DNA of 64,000 bases from Chryseobacterium limigenitum. GTDB lineage: Bacteria; Bacteroidota; Bacteroidia; Flavobacteriales; Weeksellaceae. The stretch spans positions 1 to 64,000 of the forward strand of contig NZ_FPKW01000018.1 in assembly GCF_900114875.1 (NCBI RefSeq), read 5' to 3'. A program made the translations under genes and the position numbers. Below the pieces are notes generated by a model. That model worked only from the letters and a program-made list of their open reading frames with translations. It was not told where the DNA came from and searched no databases. Below, one piece after another: positions 33,380 to 42,276 of this stretch; positions within the stretch are counted from its first letter, which is position 1, and every line of letters begins with the position of its first letter.

Positions 33380-33738
33380 AAAAGATAATCATTGCAGATG
33401 ATGAACACAAAATTTTAATGTCGCTGGAATACAGTTTCAAGAAAAATGGCTATGATGTCTACATCGCAAGAGACGGAACAGAAGTCTTGGAATTTTTAAA
33501 AACAATGATTCCCGACGTCATTCTACTCGATATCATGATGCCCAATCTAGATGGTTACAGCACGTTGGATATTATTAAACAAGACAAAAAATTAAAAGAT
33601 ACAAAAGTCATTTTTCTAAGTGCGAAAAACAATCCGAGAGATATTGAAAAAGGTCTGAAAATGGGAGCTGATGCTTATGTAACGAAACCTTATTCGATTA
33701 AAAAACTGATGCAGCAGATTGAGGAAATGTTTGAGTAG
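33376..33738 (+). CDS. Single-domain response regulator (receiver only)
   Basis: The 120 residues form one receiver domain: acidic pair Asp8-Asp9, phospho-acceptor Asp52 in VILLDIMMPNLDGY, Ser82 in FLSAK and Lys104 in YVTKPYS. No output domain follows; the frame stops at 33738. It overlaps the kinase gene by 4 bases, so the pair is cognate. CrbR, the counterpart in Proteobacteria, has a DNA-binding domain. Here the signal must pass to another protein, act by direct protein contact or serve a phosphorelay. Confidence 0.93.
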   Translation: MKKIIIADDEHKILMSLEYSFKKNGYDVYIARDGTEVLEFLKTMIPDVILLDIMMPNLDGYSTLDIIKQDKKLKDTKVIFLSAKNNPRDIEKGLKMGADAYVTKPYSIKKLMQQIEEMFE

Positions 33739-33750
33739 AATTTTACACAT

Positions 33751-33859
33751 CGTCATTGCGAACAAAGTGAAGCAATCTCAAAATTTAAACCATTAAGTTT
33801 TAAATTCAGAAGTTAAAATTATTAAGAGATTGCTTCGTCACTTCGCTCCTCGCAAAGAC
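33751..33859. repeat. Inverted pair of GTCATTGCGA-type repeats upstream of prpE
   Basis: One copy (33751-33779, CGTCATTGCGAACAAAGTG...) faces an inverted copy (33826-33859). Arms GCAATCTC/GAGATTGC pair perfectly around 46 bases. The second copy is closely related to the inverse of the repeat at 3887-3921. The pair fills the response regulator-prpE gap and could fold in the mRNA. Confidence 0.7.
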
Positions 33860-33883
33860 AAACACAATAATACAAAAATCAAT

Positions 33884-35770
33884 ATGAACCCAGATATTTC
33901 ATTTAAACAAAGCATAGAAGACAAAGAGAATTTCTGGAAGGAACAGGCTCAGGAAATCAACTGGTTTGAATTTCCCACACAAATTCTTTCTAAAGACCAA
34001 AATGATTACACCCAATGGTACTCCGATGGAAAGCTCAATATATGCTATTTGTGTATTGATAAACACGTTGAAGACGGTTTTGGAGAACAGATTGCCATTG
34101 TTTACGACTCTCCGGTTACCAAACAAAAAATACAGTACACTTTCAATCAGGCAAAAGAGGAAATTTCAAAATTGGCAGGAGGTTTGGTTTCTCTGGGATT
34201 GAAAAAAGGGGATACAGCCGTTGTTTATATGCCGATGATTCCGCAGACGCTTTTTGCAATGTTGGCTTGTGCAAGAATCGGAGTGATTCATAATGTTGTT
34301 TTTGGAGGCTTTGCACCTCACGAATTGGTGGTAAGAATTGACGATTGCAAACCAAAAGCATTAATTACAGCAACAGCCGGAGTAGAAATCACCAAGAGAA
34401 TTCCTTATTTACCATTGGTTGAAAAAGCAATTGAACTCGCTCAGGACAAAGTTGAAAATATTATTGTTTACAACAGAAAATTAATTGATAATCAACACGA
34501 AATGTTTGATGGACTAATTGATTATGAAGAATTGGTTCAAAAATCAGAGCCTGCTGACTGTGTTTCTGTTGAATCTACTCACCCACTCTATTTGTTGTAT
34601 ACATCAGGAACAACAGGAAAACCCAAAGGTATTACTCGTGACACAGGAGGTTACGCCACGGCTTTAAAATTTTCCATGAAATATATTTATGGAATTGAAG
34701 AGGGAGAAACTTTTTGGGCAGCTTCGGATTTTGGATGGGCGGTTGGTCATAGTTTTTCGGTTTATGGACCTTTAATTAATAGAAATACCACGATTATTTT
34801 CGAAGGAAAACCCATTATGACGCCCGATGCAGGAACATTTTGGAGAATAATTTCCGAGTATAAAGTTTCTGCGATGTTTACGGCTCCAACAGCGATTCGA
34901 GCCATTAAAAAAGAAGATCCGAACGGAGAACTGGTGAAAAAATATGATTTAAGCCATTTCAAAAAACAGTTTTTGGCAGGAGAAAGATGTGATGTAGCCA
35001 CTTTGGATTGGTTTGAAAAACATATCGGAGTTCCCGCAATCGATCATTGGTGGCAGACAGAATCAGGCTGGCCGATGTTAGGCTTAATGACGTTTGATGA
35101 TAATTATAAAATTAAAAGAGCCGCTGCCGGAAAACCAATTCCGGGATACGATATTAAAATTTTTGATGAAAACGGATACGAATTGGATGCTCATCAGGAA
35201 GGCTATTTAATTATAAAGCTTCCGCTTCCGCCAGGTTCATTATTGGGAATTTGGAATGATAATGAGCGTTTTCAGGACAGCTATTTGTCACAATATAAAG
35301 GTTATTATTTCTCTGGCGACGGAGCCATAAAAGATGAAGACGGTTATATTTTCATCACAGGTCGGGTTGATGATGTGATCAATGTAGCAGGGCACCGACT
35401 TTCAACTTCAGAAATGGAAGAAATTGTTTCGTCACATCCCGATGTTGCAGAGTGCGCCGTTGTTGGAATTGATGATGATCTGAAAGGTCAGATTCCTTTT
35501 GCAACGGTTGTTTTAAAGAATGGTTCAACAATTTTAGAAGAAGAAGTAGAAAAAGATATTGTAAAAACGGTTCGTGAAAAAATCGGTGCCGTTGCCTGTC
35601 TTAAAAATGTGATGATTGTCAAACGTTTGCCGAAAACACGTTCCGGAAAAATTTTAAGAAAGCTCATCAGAACATTATTAGACGGTAAGGAATTTCAGAT
35701 TCCGTCAACGATTGATGATGAAAAAATCATTGAAGAAATTCAACAAAAAATCGAGGGATATAGGGCTTAA
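33884..35770 (+). CDS. prpE: Propionate--CoA ligase / short-chain acyl-CoA synthetase
   Basis: A 628-residue adenylate-forming enzyme that activates propionate or a similar acid to acyl-CoA. The P-loop-like motif is LYTSGTTGKPKGITRDTGG; then come ASDFGWAVGHSFSVYGPL and WWQTESGWP. The C-terminal swinging lysine is in KTRSGKILRKLIR. The GITRDTGGYA sequence after the TSGTTGKPKG box is PrpE-like, whereas Acs has GMLHTCAGY. I start at ATG 33884; the frame extends 18 codons upstream into the repeat. It lies upstream of acs in the same direction. Confidence 0.88.
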   Translation: MNPDISFKQSIEDKENFWKEQAQEINWFEFPTQILSKDQNDYTQWYSDGKLNICYLCIDKHVEDGFGEQIAIVYDSPVTKQKIQYTFNQAKEEISKLAGGLVSLGLKKGDTAVVYMPMIPQTLFAMLACARIGVIHNVVFGGFAPHELVVRIDDCKPKALITATAGVEITKRIPYLPLVEKAIELAQDKVENIIVYNRKLIDNQHEMFDGLIDYEELVQKSEPADCVSVESTHPLYLLYTSGTTGKPKGITRDTGGYATALKFSMKYIYGIEEGETFWAASDFGWAVGHSFSVYGPLINRNTTIIFEGKPIMTPDAGTFWRIISEYKVSAMFTAPTAIRAIKKEDPNGELVKKYDLSHFKKQFLAGERCDVATLDWFEKHIGVPAIDHWWQTESGWPMLGLMTFDDNYKIKRAAAGKPIPGYDIKIFDENGYELDAHQEGYLIIKLPLPPGSLLGIWNDNERFQDSYLSQYKGYYFSGDGAIKDEDGYIFITGRVDDVINVAGHRLSTSEMEEIVSSHPDVAECAVVGIDDDLKGQIPFATVVLKNGSTILEEEVEKDIVKTVREKIGAVACLKNVMIVKRLPKTRSGKILRKLIRTLLDGKEFQIPSTIDDEKIIEEIQQKIEGYRA

Positions 35771-35831
35771 ACAGGAAATTAAGCATACATTTAAATTATA
35801 AATAAATTCAAATTTCAAAAACGAAAGGGAT

Positions 35832-37739
35832 ATGAGAAATTACTTAATAGAAGATCTTCCGCAATATTTTGAAGAGTATAAAAACTCTATTAAAAATCCT
35901 AAAAAATTCTGGGACAAAATAGCAGATCAGAACTTCGTATGGTATCAAAGATGGAGTAAGGTTGTGAAGTACGATATGAATGAAGCAAAAATCATCTGGT
36001 TTAAAAATGCCAAATTAAATATCACTAAAAACTGTATCGACAGGCACTTAAATGAAAGAGGCGAAAAAACCGCAATCATTTGGGAACCCAACGATCCGAA
36101 AGAAGAAGCACAGCATATCTCTTACAACGAATTATACACTCGCGTCAACAAAACAGCCAATATCTTAAGAGATATGGGCATCGAAAAAGGAGACAGAGTC
36201 TGCATTTATCTTCCAATGATTCCTGAATTAGCAGTTACAATGTTGGCTTGTGCAAAATTAGGCGCGGTACATTCTGTAATTTTCGCAGGGTTTTCGGCAG
36301 CCGCAGTTGCGTCCAGAATTAATGATTGTGAAGCAAAAATGATCATCACATCAGACGGAAGTTATAGAGGAAGCAAGGTTTTAGATCTAAAAAGTATTGT
36401 TGATGAAGCGTTGGAAAAAACGCCAACGATTGAGTCTGTTTTAGTTGTAAAAAGAACTCACAACGAGATCAAAATGAAAGAAGGCAGAGATCATTGGATA
36501 GCTGATCTTTACGAAAAAGCTTCTCCGGATTTTGTAACCGTAATTATGGATGCAGAAGATCCGCTTTTCATCCTATACACTTCAGGATCAACAGGAAAAC
36601 CAAAAGGAATGCTTCATACCTGCGCAGGATACTTGGTTTACACTGCCTATACTTTTAAAAATATTTTTAATTATCAGGAAAATGATATTTACTGGTGTAC
36701 CGCAGACATCGGTTGGATCACCGGACACTCATACATCCTTTACGGGCCGCTTTGTAACGGAGCTACCACCGTAATTTTTGAAGGTGTACCAACTTATCCT
36801 GAGCCCGACCGTTTCTGGGAAGTTATTGAAAAACATAAAATTACGCAATTCTACACCGCTCCAACCGCCATTCGTTCATTAGCGAAAGAAAGCGCAGAAT
36901 GGGTTGATAAACATGATTTGAGTTCATTAAAAGTGATCGGATCTGTTGGTGAACCTATTAATGACGAAGCTTGGCATTGGTTCAATGATCATGTTGGAAG
37001 AAAAAAATGTCCTATTGTAGATACCTGGTGGCAGACAGAGACAGGCGGAATTATGATTTCACCACTCCCTTTCATCACTCCGACAAAACCTACATATGCT
37101 ACTCTACCTCTTCCTGGTGTTCAACCCGTTTTAATGGATGATAAACGCAATGAAATCACAGGAAATCAGGTTACCGGAAATCTTTGTATCCGTTTTCCAT
37201 GGCCGGGAATTGCAAGAACGATCTGGGGCGACCACCAAAGATATAAAGAAACTTATTTCACTGCTTTTCCGGGGAAATATTTCACTGGTGATGGTGCCTT
37301 GAGAGATGAAGTTGGATATTACAGAATTACAGGCCGTGTGGATGATGTTATTATTGTTTCCGGGCACAATTTAGGAACAGCTCCGATTGAAGACAGTATC
37401 AACCAACATCCCGCTGTTGCAGAATCCGCAATTGTTGGTTACCCTCACGACATCAAAGGAAATGCTTTATACGGTTATGTTGTTTTAAAAGAAACAGGAG
37501 AAAGCCGCCAGAGAGAAAATCTGAAAAAAGAAATCAATCAGTTAATTTCAGATCAGATTGGCCCGATTGCTAAGTTGGGTAAAATTCAGTTTGTTTCCGG
37601 GCTTCCTAAAACTCGTTCAGGAAAGATCATGCGTAGAATTTTGAGAAAAATTGCGGAAGGTGATTTTAATAGTTTTGGAGATATTTCAACATTGCTAAAT
37701 CCTGAAATTGTGGAGGAAATTAAGAACGAAAAAATATAA
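35832..37739 (+). CDS. acs: Acetate--CoA ligase
   Basis: The 635-residue enzyme makes acetyl-CoA from acetate via acetyl-AMP. Key segments are LYTSGSTGKPKGMLHT, WCTADIGWITGHSYILYGPL, DTWWQTETGG (the Trp that limits the pocket to acetate) and the C-terminal LPKTRSGKIMRRILR. The lysine in that last segment is the one reversibly acetylated in the family. The last gene of the module, ended by a terminator at 37793-37816. Like CrbSR-linked acs in Proteobacteria, it stands next to a transporter-kinase. Confidence 0.96.
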   Translation: MRNYLIEDLPQYFEEYKNSIKNPKKFWDKIADQNFVWYQRWSKVVKYDMNEAKIIWFKNAKLNITKNCIDRHLNERGEKTAIIWEPNDPKEEAQHISYNELYTRVNKTANILRDMGIEKGDRVCIYLPMIPELAVTMLACAKLGAVHSVIFAGFSAAAVASRINDCEAKMIITSDGSYRGSKVLDLKSIVDEALEKTPTIESVLVVKRTHNEIKMKEGRDHWIADLYEKASPDFVTVIMDAEDPLFILYTSGSTGKPKGMLHTCAGYLVYTAYTFKNIFNYQENDIYWCTADIGWITGHSYILYGPLCNGATTVIFEGVPTYPEPDRFWEVIEKHKITQFYTAPTAIRSLAKESAEWVDKHDLSSLKVIGSVGEPINDEAWHWFNDHVGRKKCPIVDTWWQTETGGIMISPLPFITPTKPTYATLPLPGVQPVLMDDKRNEITGNQVTGNLCIRFPWPGIARTIWGDHQRYKETYFTAFPGKYFTGDGALRDEVGYYRITGRVDDVIIVSGHNLGTAPIEDSINQHPAVAESAIVGYPHDIKGNALYGYVVLKETGESRQRENLKKEINQLISDQIGPIAKLGKIQFVSGLPKTRSGKIMRRILRKIAEGDFNSFGDISTLLNPEIVEEIKNEKI

Positions 37740-37792
37740 ATTAAGATTGAGATTTTAAAGGTAGATAAAAGTTAACCGAAAACATCCATAGG

Positions 37793-37816
37793 AACGGGCT
37801 TTAGCCCGTTTTTTTT
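37793..37816 (+). terminator. Terminator of the prpE-acs unit
   Basis: AACGGGCT-TT-AGCCCGTT (37793-37810) is followed by T8. A second small palindrome with the same GGCTTTAGCC core (TTGGCT-TT-AGCCAA, 37831-37844) follows, so the terminator may be part of a dispersed palindrome pair. Confidence 0.85.
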
Positions 37817-38013
37817 AAGAATCCGGTCAATTGGCTTTAGCCAAAACCTGAATTATAAATTAACAAAAATTTAAACGCACATTCAATAGACAGTTTCATA
37901 AATTTTAACAATTAAATATAGATAAAATAATATAATATTAATTTTATTAAATTAAATACAACATATATGAAATTTATTTATTACCTTTAAGTACAATTTA
38001 AAAACTATTGCTT

Positions 38014-38379
38014 ATGTCAAATATATTAGCTGGATTATTTGAACATCACAGCGATTACAAACAACTCGAAACTGATCTGGAAAATTCAGGATTTGGAAAT
38101 TCGGATTACATTGTATATCTCAATGATACACATCATCACCCTCAATACATGACGAGTGTTTGTGTAAAAGATAAAGATCAAATAGACAACGCAAAGAGCA
38201 TTTTTAGTCAGAATTCTGCAGTAAAAACTTATTTGTTTGAAAATATAAATATAGAACAGGCAGATTATAACAATATCAAAAGGCTCATTGACGCCAGAAA
38301 CAGAGCGGAAATACACAATAGTCCTGATGTAAAAATAAAAGCTTCAAGCCACGGTATTGACTCTGAAGTAAAATTCTAG
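38014..38379 (+). CDS. Small stress-type cytosolic protein, function unknown
   Basis: The 121 residues have no signal or membrane segment. A pattern of LFEHHSDYKQLETDLENSGF at the start followed by DYIVYLND and KSIFSQNSAVKTYLF resembles small proteins related to general-stress YflT-type domains, which predict amino-acid-binding-like folds. I would not assign a function. The ATG at 38014 is preferred to the TTG at 38008. The 274 bases upstream include the acs terminator and palindrome and otherwise AT-rich sequence without a clear promoter. Confidence 0.65.
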   Translation: MSNILAGLFEHHSDYKQLETDLENSGFGNSDYIVYLNDTHHHPQYMTSVCVKDKDQIDNAKSIFSQNSAVKTYLFENINIEQADYNNIKRLIDARNRAEIHNSPDVKIKASSHGIDSEVKF

Positions 38380-38404
38380 TAACAAAATTAAATACTAATA
38401 ACCG

Positions 38405-38434
38405 AAAATCCGTAGAACATTCTGCGGATTTTTT
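38405..38434 (+). terminator. Terminator after the small stress-type gene
   Basis: AAAATCCGTAGAA and TTCTGCGGATTTT pair over 13 bp (one wobble) around two bases and are followed by T's, 25 bases after the stop at 38379. Confidence 0.85.
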
Positions 38435-38493
38435 AATGCTTTGAAAAGTCGGAAAATTTTCGTATTTTCGTTTAAATATAGGCTTTTACACAA

Positions 38494-40704
38494 ATGAGTT
38501 ACGATTTAGAACAGGAAAACAAAGAGATTCTTGCTAGATATAAGGATCTGATTTCGAACACCTACAGAACTTTGGATGAGGAAAATAATAAACTTATCCG
38601 AAAGGCATTTGATATCGCATTAGATGCCCACAAGGATCAAAGGAGGAAATCCGGCGAACCTTACATCTATCACCCCATTGCCGTTGCGAAAATCGTAGCG
38701 ACAGAAATTGGTTTGGGAGCAACTTCCATTGCCTGTGCCTTGTTGCACGATGTAATCGAAGATTCGGATTACACTTACGAAGATCTCAAAAAGATATTTG
38801 GAGAAAAAATTGCCAATATTGTGAATGGATTAACCAAAATATCCATCATGAATCATCAGAATATCTCCGTACAATCTGAAAATTACAGAAAGCTTTTGCT
38901 TACTTTGTCTGAGGATTTCAGGGTTATTCTGATCAAAATTGCCGACCGGCTTCACAATATGCGAACGTTGGAAAGCATGGCGCCCGACAAACAGAAGAAA
39001 ATAGCTTCTGAAACGGTCTATATTTATGCTCCGATGGCGCACCGTTTAGGTTTGTATAACATTAAATCTGAACTTGAAGATCTTTCTTTAAAATATAATA
39101 ATCCCGAAGTTTTTAACGAAATCACGGAAAAATTAGAGCTAGCCAAAGAAAACCGTGAAAGATATATTGATGAATTTAAAAAAGAAGCTTCCGAGAGATT
39201 AAAGGAAGAAGGATTAAATTTCACCATTAAAGGCCGCGCGAAAGCCATTTCTTCCATTTACAGAAAAATGCTGAAACAGGGAGTTTCCTTCGAGGAAGTA
39301 TTTGACAATTATGCGATTAGAATTATTTATAAATCTGATGCTAAAAACGAAAAGTTCTTAGCGTGGAAAATTTATTCTATTGTAACAGACGTTTATCACA
39401 GTAATCCATCAAGAATGCGTGACTGGATCACCCAGCCCCGCTCTACCGGGTATGAAAGTTTGCATTTAACCGTTCTTGGTCCTGATAAAAAATGGATTGA
39501 AGTGCAGATTCGTTCCGAAAGAATGGACGAAATTGCAGAAAAAGGGGTTGCAGCACATTATAAATACAAGGAAGGTTACAAACAAAGCTCTGACGATAAG
39601 AATTTTGAAAGATGGGTAACGGAAATCCGTGATGTTCTTGAGCAGCAGCAGGATCTTTCCACGTCTGAACTTTTAGATAATATTAAACTTAATTTATATT
39701 CAAAAGAGGTTTTCGTTTTCACTCCAAAAGGGGAAATTAAAATCTTACCGACCAATGCAACGGCTTTAGATTTTGCATTTTCAGTTCACTCCGATCTGGG
39801 AATGAAGTGTTTAGGCGCAAAAATCAATGGCAAATTGGTTCCTATTTCTTATGTTCTTCAAAATGGAGATCAGGTTGATATTCTTTCTTCTCAGAATCAA
39901 AAACCAAAATTTGACTGGTTAGAATTTGTTGTTACTTCAAAGGCCAAATCAAAGATCAAAGGTTATCTGAATTCTCAAAAAAATCAGTTGGTTGATGAAG
40001 GAAAAGAGACTTTACAGAGAAAACTTCGTCATGCAAAAATTAATTTTAATGATGAAGAAATCAACAAACTTCAAAAATTCTTTAACTTAAAAACTTCTCA
40101 GGAATTATTCCTGAAATTCCAGACGAACGAACTGGATGCAAGCAGTTTAAGAAAATACATTGAAAGTAAGAATGTATTTAATAATTTACTTTCAAGATTC
40201 AGAAAATCTCCGACAAAAAATACGGCTTATATAGAGCCAAAAGAGCAGAATCTTGACATGATCGTCTTCGGAAAAGATGAAGAAAAGCTGAATTATACCT
40301 ATGCAAAATGCTGTACGGTAATTCCGGGAGACAAAATTTTCGGATTTATTACTATTTCGGAAGGTATAAAAGTTCATAGCGACAATTGTCCAAACGCAAT
40401 CAATCTTAGAGCGCAATACGACTACAGGGTGATTCCTGCGAAGTGGGTAAATGCTGAAAGCTTCCAGAACAGAGTGAAAATTGAGATCGAAGGTCTCGAC
40501 AGAATGGGAATGATCAACGATATTACAGCTGTCATAAGCGGTTCTATGGGAATGGATATGAAAAGTATGTCTATTGAATCCAACAACGGAATCTTTACAG
40601 GAAATATTAACCTTGAGGTTAAAAACAAGAGTCAGCTTGAAGAAACATTCACAAAACTGAAAGATATTAACGGAGTTTCACGAGTGAGACGATTACAATC
40701 ATAA
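38494..40704 (+). CDS. rsh: Bifunctional (p)ppGpp synthetase/hydrolase (Rsh)
   Basis: A 736-residue RelA/SpoT homolog. The hydrolase HD domain has HDVIED at residues 85-90. The synthetase region contains QPRSTGYESLHLTV, followed by a TGS domain (VFVFTPKGEIKILPTNATAL) and a C-terminal ACT domain. Because the HD motif is intact, it should both make and degrade (p)ppGpp. It is the long Rsh form typical of Bacteroidota. nhaA begins two bases after the stop, so the genes are coupled. Confidence 0.96.
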   Translation: MSYDLEQENKEILARYKDLISNTYRTLDEENNKLIRKAFDIALDAHKDQRRKSGEPYIYHPIAVAKIVATEIGLGATSIACALLHDVIEDSDYTYEDLKKIFGEKIANIVNGLTKISIMNHQNISVQSENYRKLLLTLSEDFRVILIKIADRLHNMRTLESMAPDKQKKIASETVYIYAPMAHRLGLYNIKSELEDLSLKYNNPEVFNEITEKLELAKENRERYIDEFKKEASERLKEEGLNFTIKGRAKAISSIYRKMLKQGVSFEEVFDNYAIRIIYKSDAKNEKFLAWKIYSIVTDVYHSNPSRMRDWITQPRSTGYESLHLTVLGPDKKWIEVQIRSERMDEIAEKGVAAHYKYKEGYKQSSDDKNFERWVTEIRDVLEQQQDLSTSELLDNIKLNLYSKEVFVFTPKGEIKILPTNATALDFAFSVHSDLGMKCLGAKINGKLVPISYVLQNGDQVDILSSQNQKPKFDWLEFVVTSKAKSKIKGYLNSQKNQLVDEGKETLQRKLRHAKINFNDEEINKLQKFFNLKTSQELFLKFQTNELDASSLRKYIESKNVFNNLLSRFRKSPTKNTAYIEPKEQNLDMIVFGKDEEKLNYTYAKCCTVIPGDKIFGFITISEGIKVHSDNCPNAINLRAQYDYRVIPAKWVNAESFQNRVKIEIEGLDRMGMINDITAVISGSMGMDMKSMSIESNNGIFTGNINLEVKNKSQLEETFTKLKDINGVSRVRRLQS

Positions 40705-40705
40705 T

Positions 40706-41881
40706 ATGAATTTATCTGTATATTTTAAAAAATTTTTCAACAACAGTCAGTCATCAGGAATTATACTTATTTTTTGTGTATTAATTTCGTTACTGATTGC
40801 AAATTCTTCGGCTGGAGAAGGTTTTCAGCATTTTTTGGATAATGAAATCGGTATCGGTCTTTTTCATTTAAAATACCCTGTCAGCATTTGGATCAATGAC
40901 GGTTTAATGGCTGTTTTTTTCCTTTTGGTTGGGTTGGAAATTAAAAGAGAGATGGTAGAAGGTGAACTTTCATCTTTTAAAAATGCTTCGCTTCCTATTT
41001 TCGCAGCCATCGGAGGGATGGTGGTTCCTGCAGCAATTTACAGTATTTTCAATGCAGGAACAGCTTACGCTAACGGTTGGGGAATACCCATGGCAACGGA
41101 TATTGCTTTTTCATTGGCGATTATTTCCATGTTGGGAAGCAAAATCCCGAATTCGATTAAAATTTTCCTTGCTGCATTAGCGATTGTTGATGATTTGGGA
41201 GCAATTTTGGTTATTGCAATTTTTTATACAGAACAAATTCACTGGACATATTTATTCCTATCTTTTGGAGTAACCGCTTTATTATTTTTATTAAATTTCT
41301 TAAAAGTCACCAAAATTATATTTTATATTATTCCGGGACTATTTTTGTGGTATTTCTTACATCATTCAGGAATTCATTCGACCATTGCGGGAGTTTTATT
41401 AGCGTTTTCAATTCCGACAAATGCTTCCAACGTAGAAATCTCACCTTTGGAAAAATTAGAACATACATTGCATTTCCCTGTAAGCTTTCTGATCATGCCC
41501 ATATTTGCTTTAACCAATACCAATATTGCTTTTAATAAGGGAATGATCGAAGGTTTAACAAGCACTTTAGGTTTAGGAATAATTGGAGGATTGATTATAG
41601 GAAAATTAATAGGAATTAATCTATTCTCACTAATCGCCATTAAATTTAAGCTAAGTTCACTCCCTCAAAACAGTTCTTGGACCCAAATGATAGGCGTAGG
41701 TTTCTTAGCCGGAATTGGTTTCACGATGTCTATTTTCATCGCACTTCTTTCATTTAAAGGAGAAATTGAAATTCAGGATCATGCTAAATTTGCTATTTTA
41801 ATTGCTTCTTTTTTGGCAGCTTTTTTAGGATACCTTATTTTAAATTTGGGGTCTAAAAAGAAAGAAGTTATAGAGAATTAA
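40706..41881 (+). CDS. nhaA: Na+/H+ antiporter NhaA
   Basis: The 391-residue, 12-helix antiporter extrudes Na+ in exchange for H+. The family hallmarks are NDGLMAVFFLLVGLEIKREM near residue 65, ATDIAFSLAIISMLG and LAIVDDLGAILVIAIFYT, whose paired Asp residues form the ion site. There is one base between the rsh stop and its ATG, which suggests a link between the stringent-response gene and ion homeostasis, but the coupling could be incidental. Convergent with the next gene, overlapping by 4 bases. Confidence 0.96.
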   Translation: MNLSVYFKKFFNNSQSSGIILIFCVLISLLIANSSAGEGFQHFLDNEIGIGLFHLKYPVSIWINDGLMAVFFLLVGLEIKREMVEGELSSFKNASLPIFAAIGGMVVPAAIYSIFNAGTAYANGWGIPMATDIAFSLAIISMLGSKIPNSIKIFLAALAIVDDLGAILVIAIFYTEQIHWTYLFLSFGVTALLFLLNFLKVTKIIFYIIPGLFLWYFLHHSGIHSTIAGVLLAFSIPTNASNVEISPLEKLEHTLHFPVSFLIMPIFALTNTNIAFNKGMIEGLTSTLGLGIIGGLIIGKLIGINLFSLIAIKFKLSSLPQNSSWTQMIGVGFLAGIGFTMSIFIALLSFKGEIEIQDHAKFAILIASFLAAFLGYLILNLGSKKKEVIEN

Positions 41882-42252
41882 TTTTTTGTTACCGACCAGG
41901 TTCCGTTTAAACTACCCATTTTCCATGTTCCCGATTTACTTTCTAAATTTCCATATAAAGTAAATCCGGAATTAGATGTGGCACTATTTATCGACGAGCC
42001 TATAAGTCCTGAATGAAAGGTCTCTTGGTGTCCTTGGGAAATTTTAGTTCCTTCTATTGTTCCGCTTTTACTTATATTTAAAATTAAAGTTCCGCTTTGA
42101 TCTCCTGAATAGGTTCCACTCCATTTTCCCATGTAAGGAGAGGTATAGTTTTCTTCCTGCTTATCCCGCTCTATTTCGTCAAGAACATGTTGGCATGAAA
42201 AGACCGATAGTAATGGAAACATGATTAGTAGGTATTTAATTTTTAATTTCAT
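41878..42252 (-). CDS. Small lipoprotein, function unknown
   Basis: The 124 residues begin with a lipoprotein signal (LLSVFSC; Cys20). The rest is a beta-rich repeat of GKWSGTYSGDQSGTLILNIS and GNLESKSGTWKMGSLNGTWS, with Trp/Gly-Thr patterns of lipocalin-like or bacterial beta-sandwich domains. The gene converges with nhaA, with stop codons overlapping by 4 bases. Function unknown. Confidence 0.7.
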   Translation of the reverse strand: MKLKIKYLLIMFPLLSVFSCQHVLDEIERDKQEENYTSPYMGKWSGTYSGDQSGTLILNISKSGTIEGTKISQGHQETFHSGLIGSSINSATSNSGFTLYGNLESKSGTWKMGSLNGTWSVTKN

Positions 42253-42276
42253 AGTTTTTATATTTTCATCTGTTTT

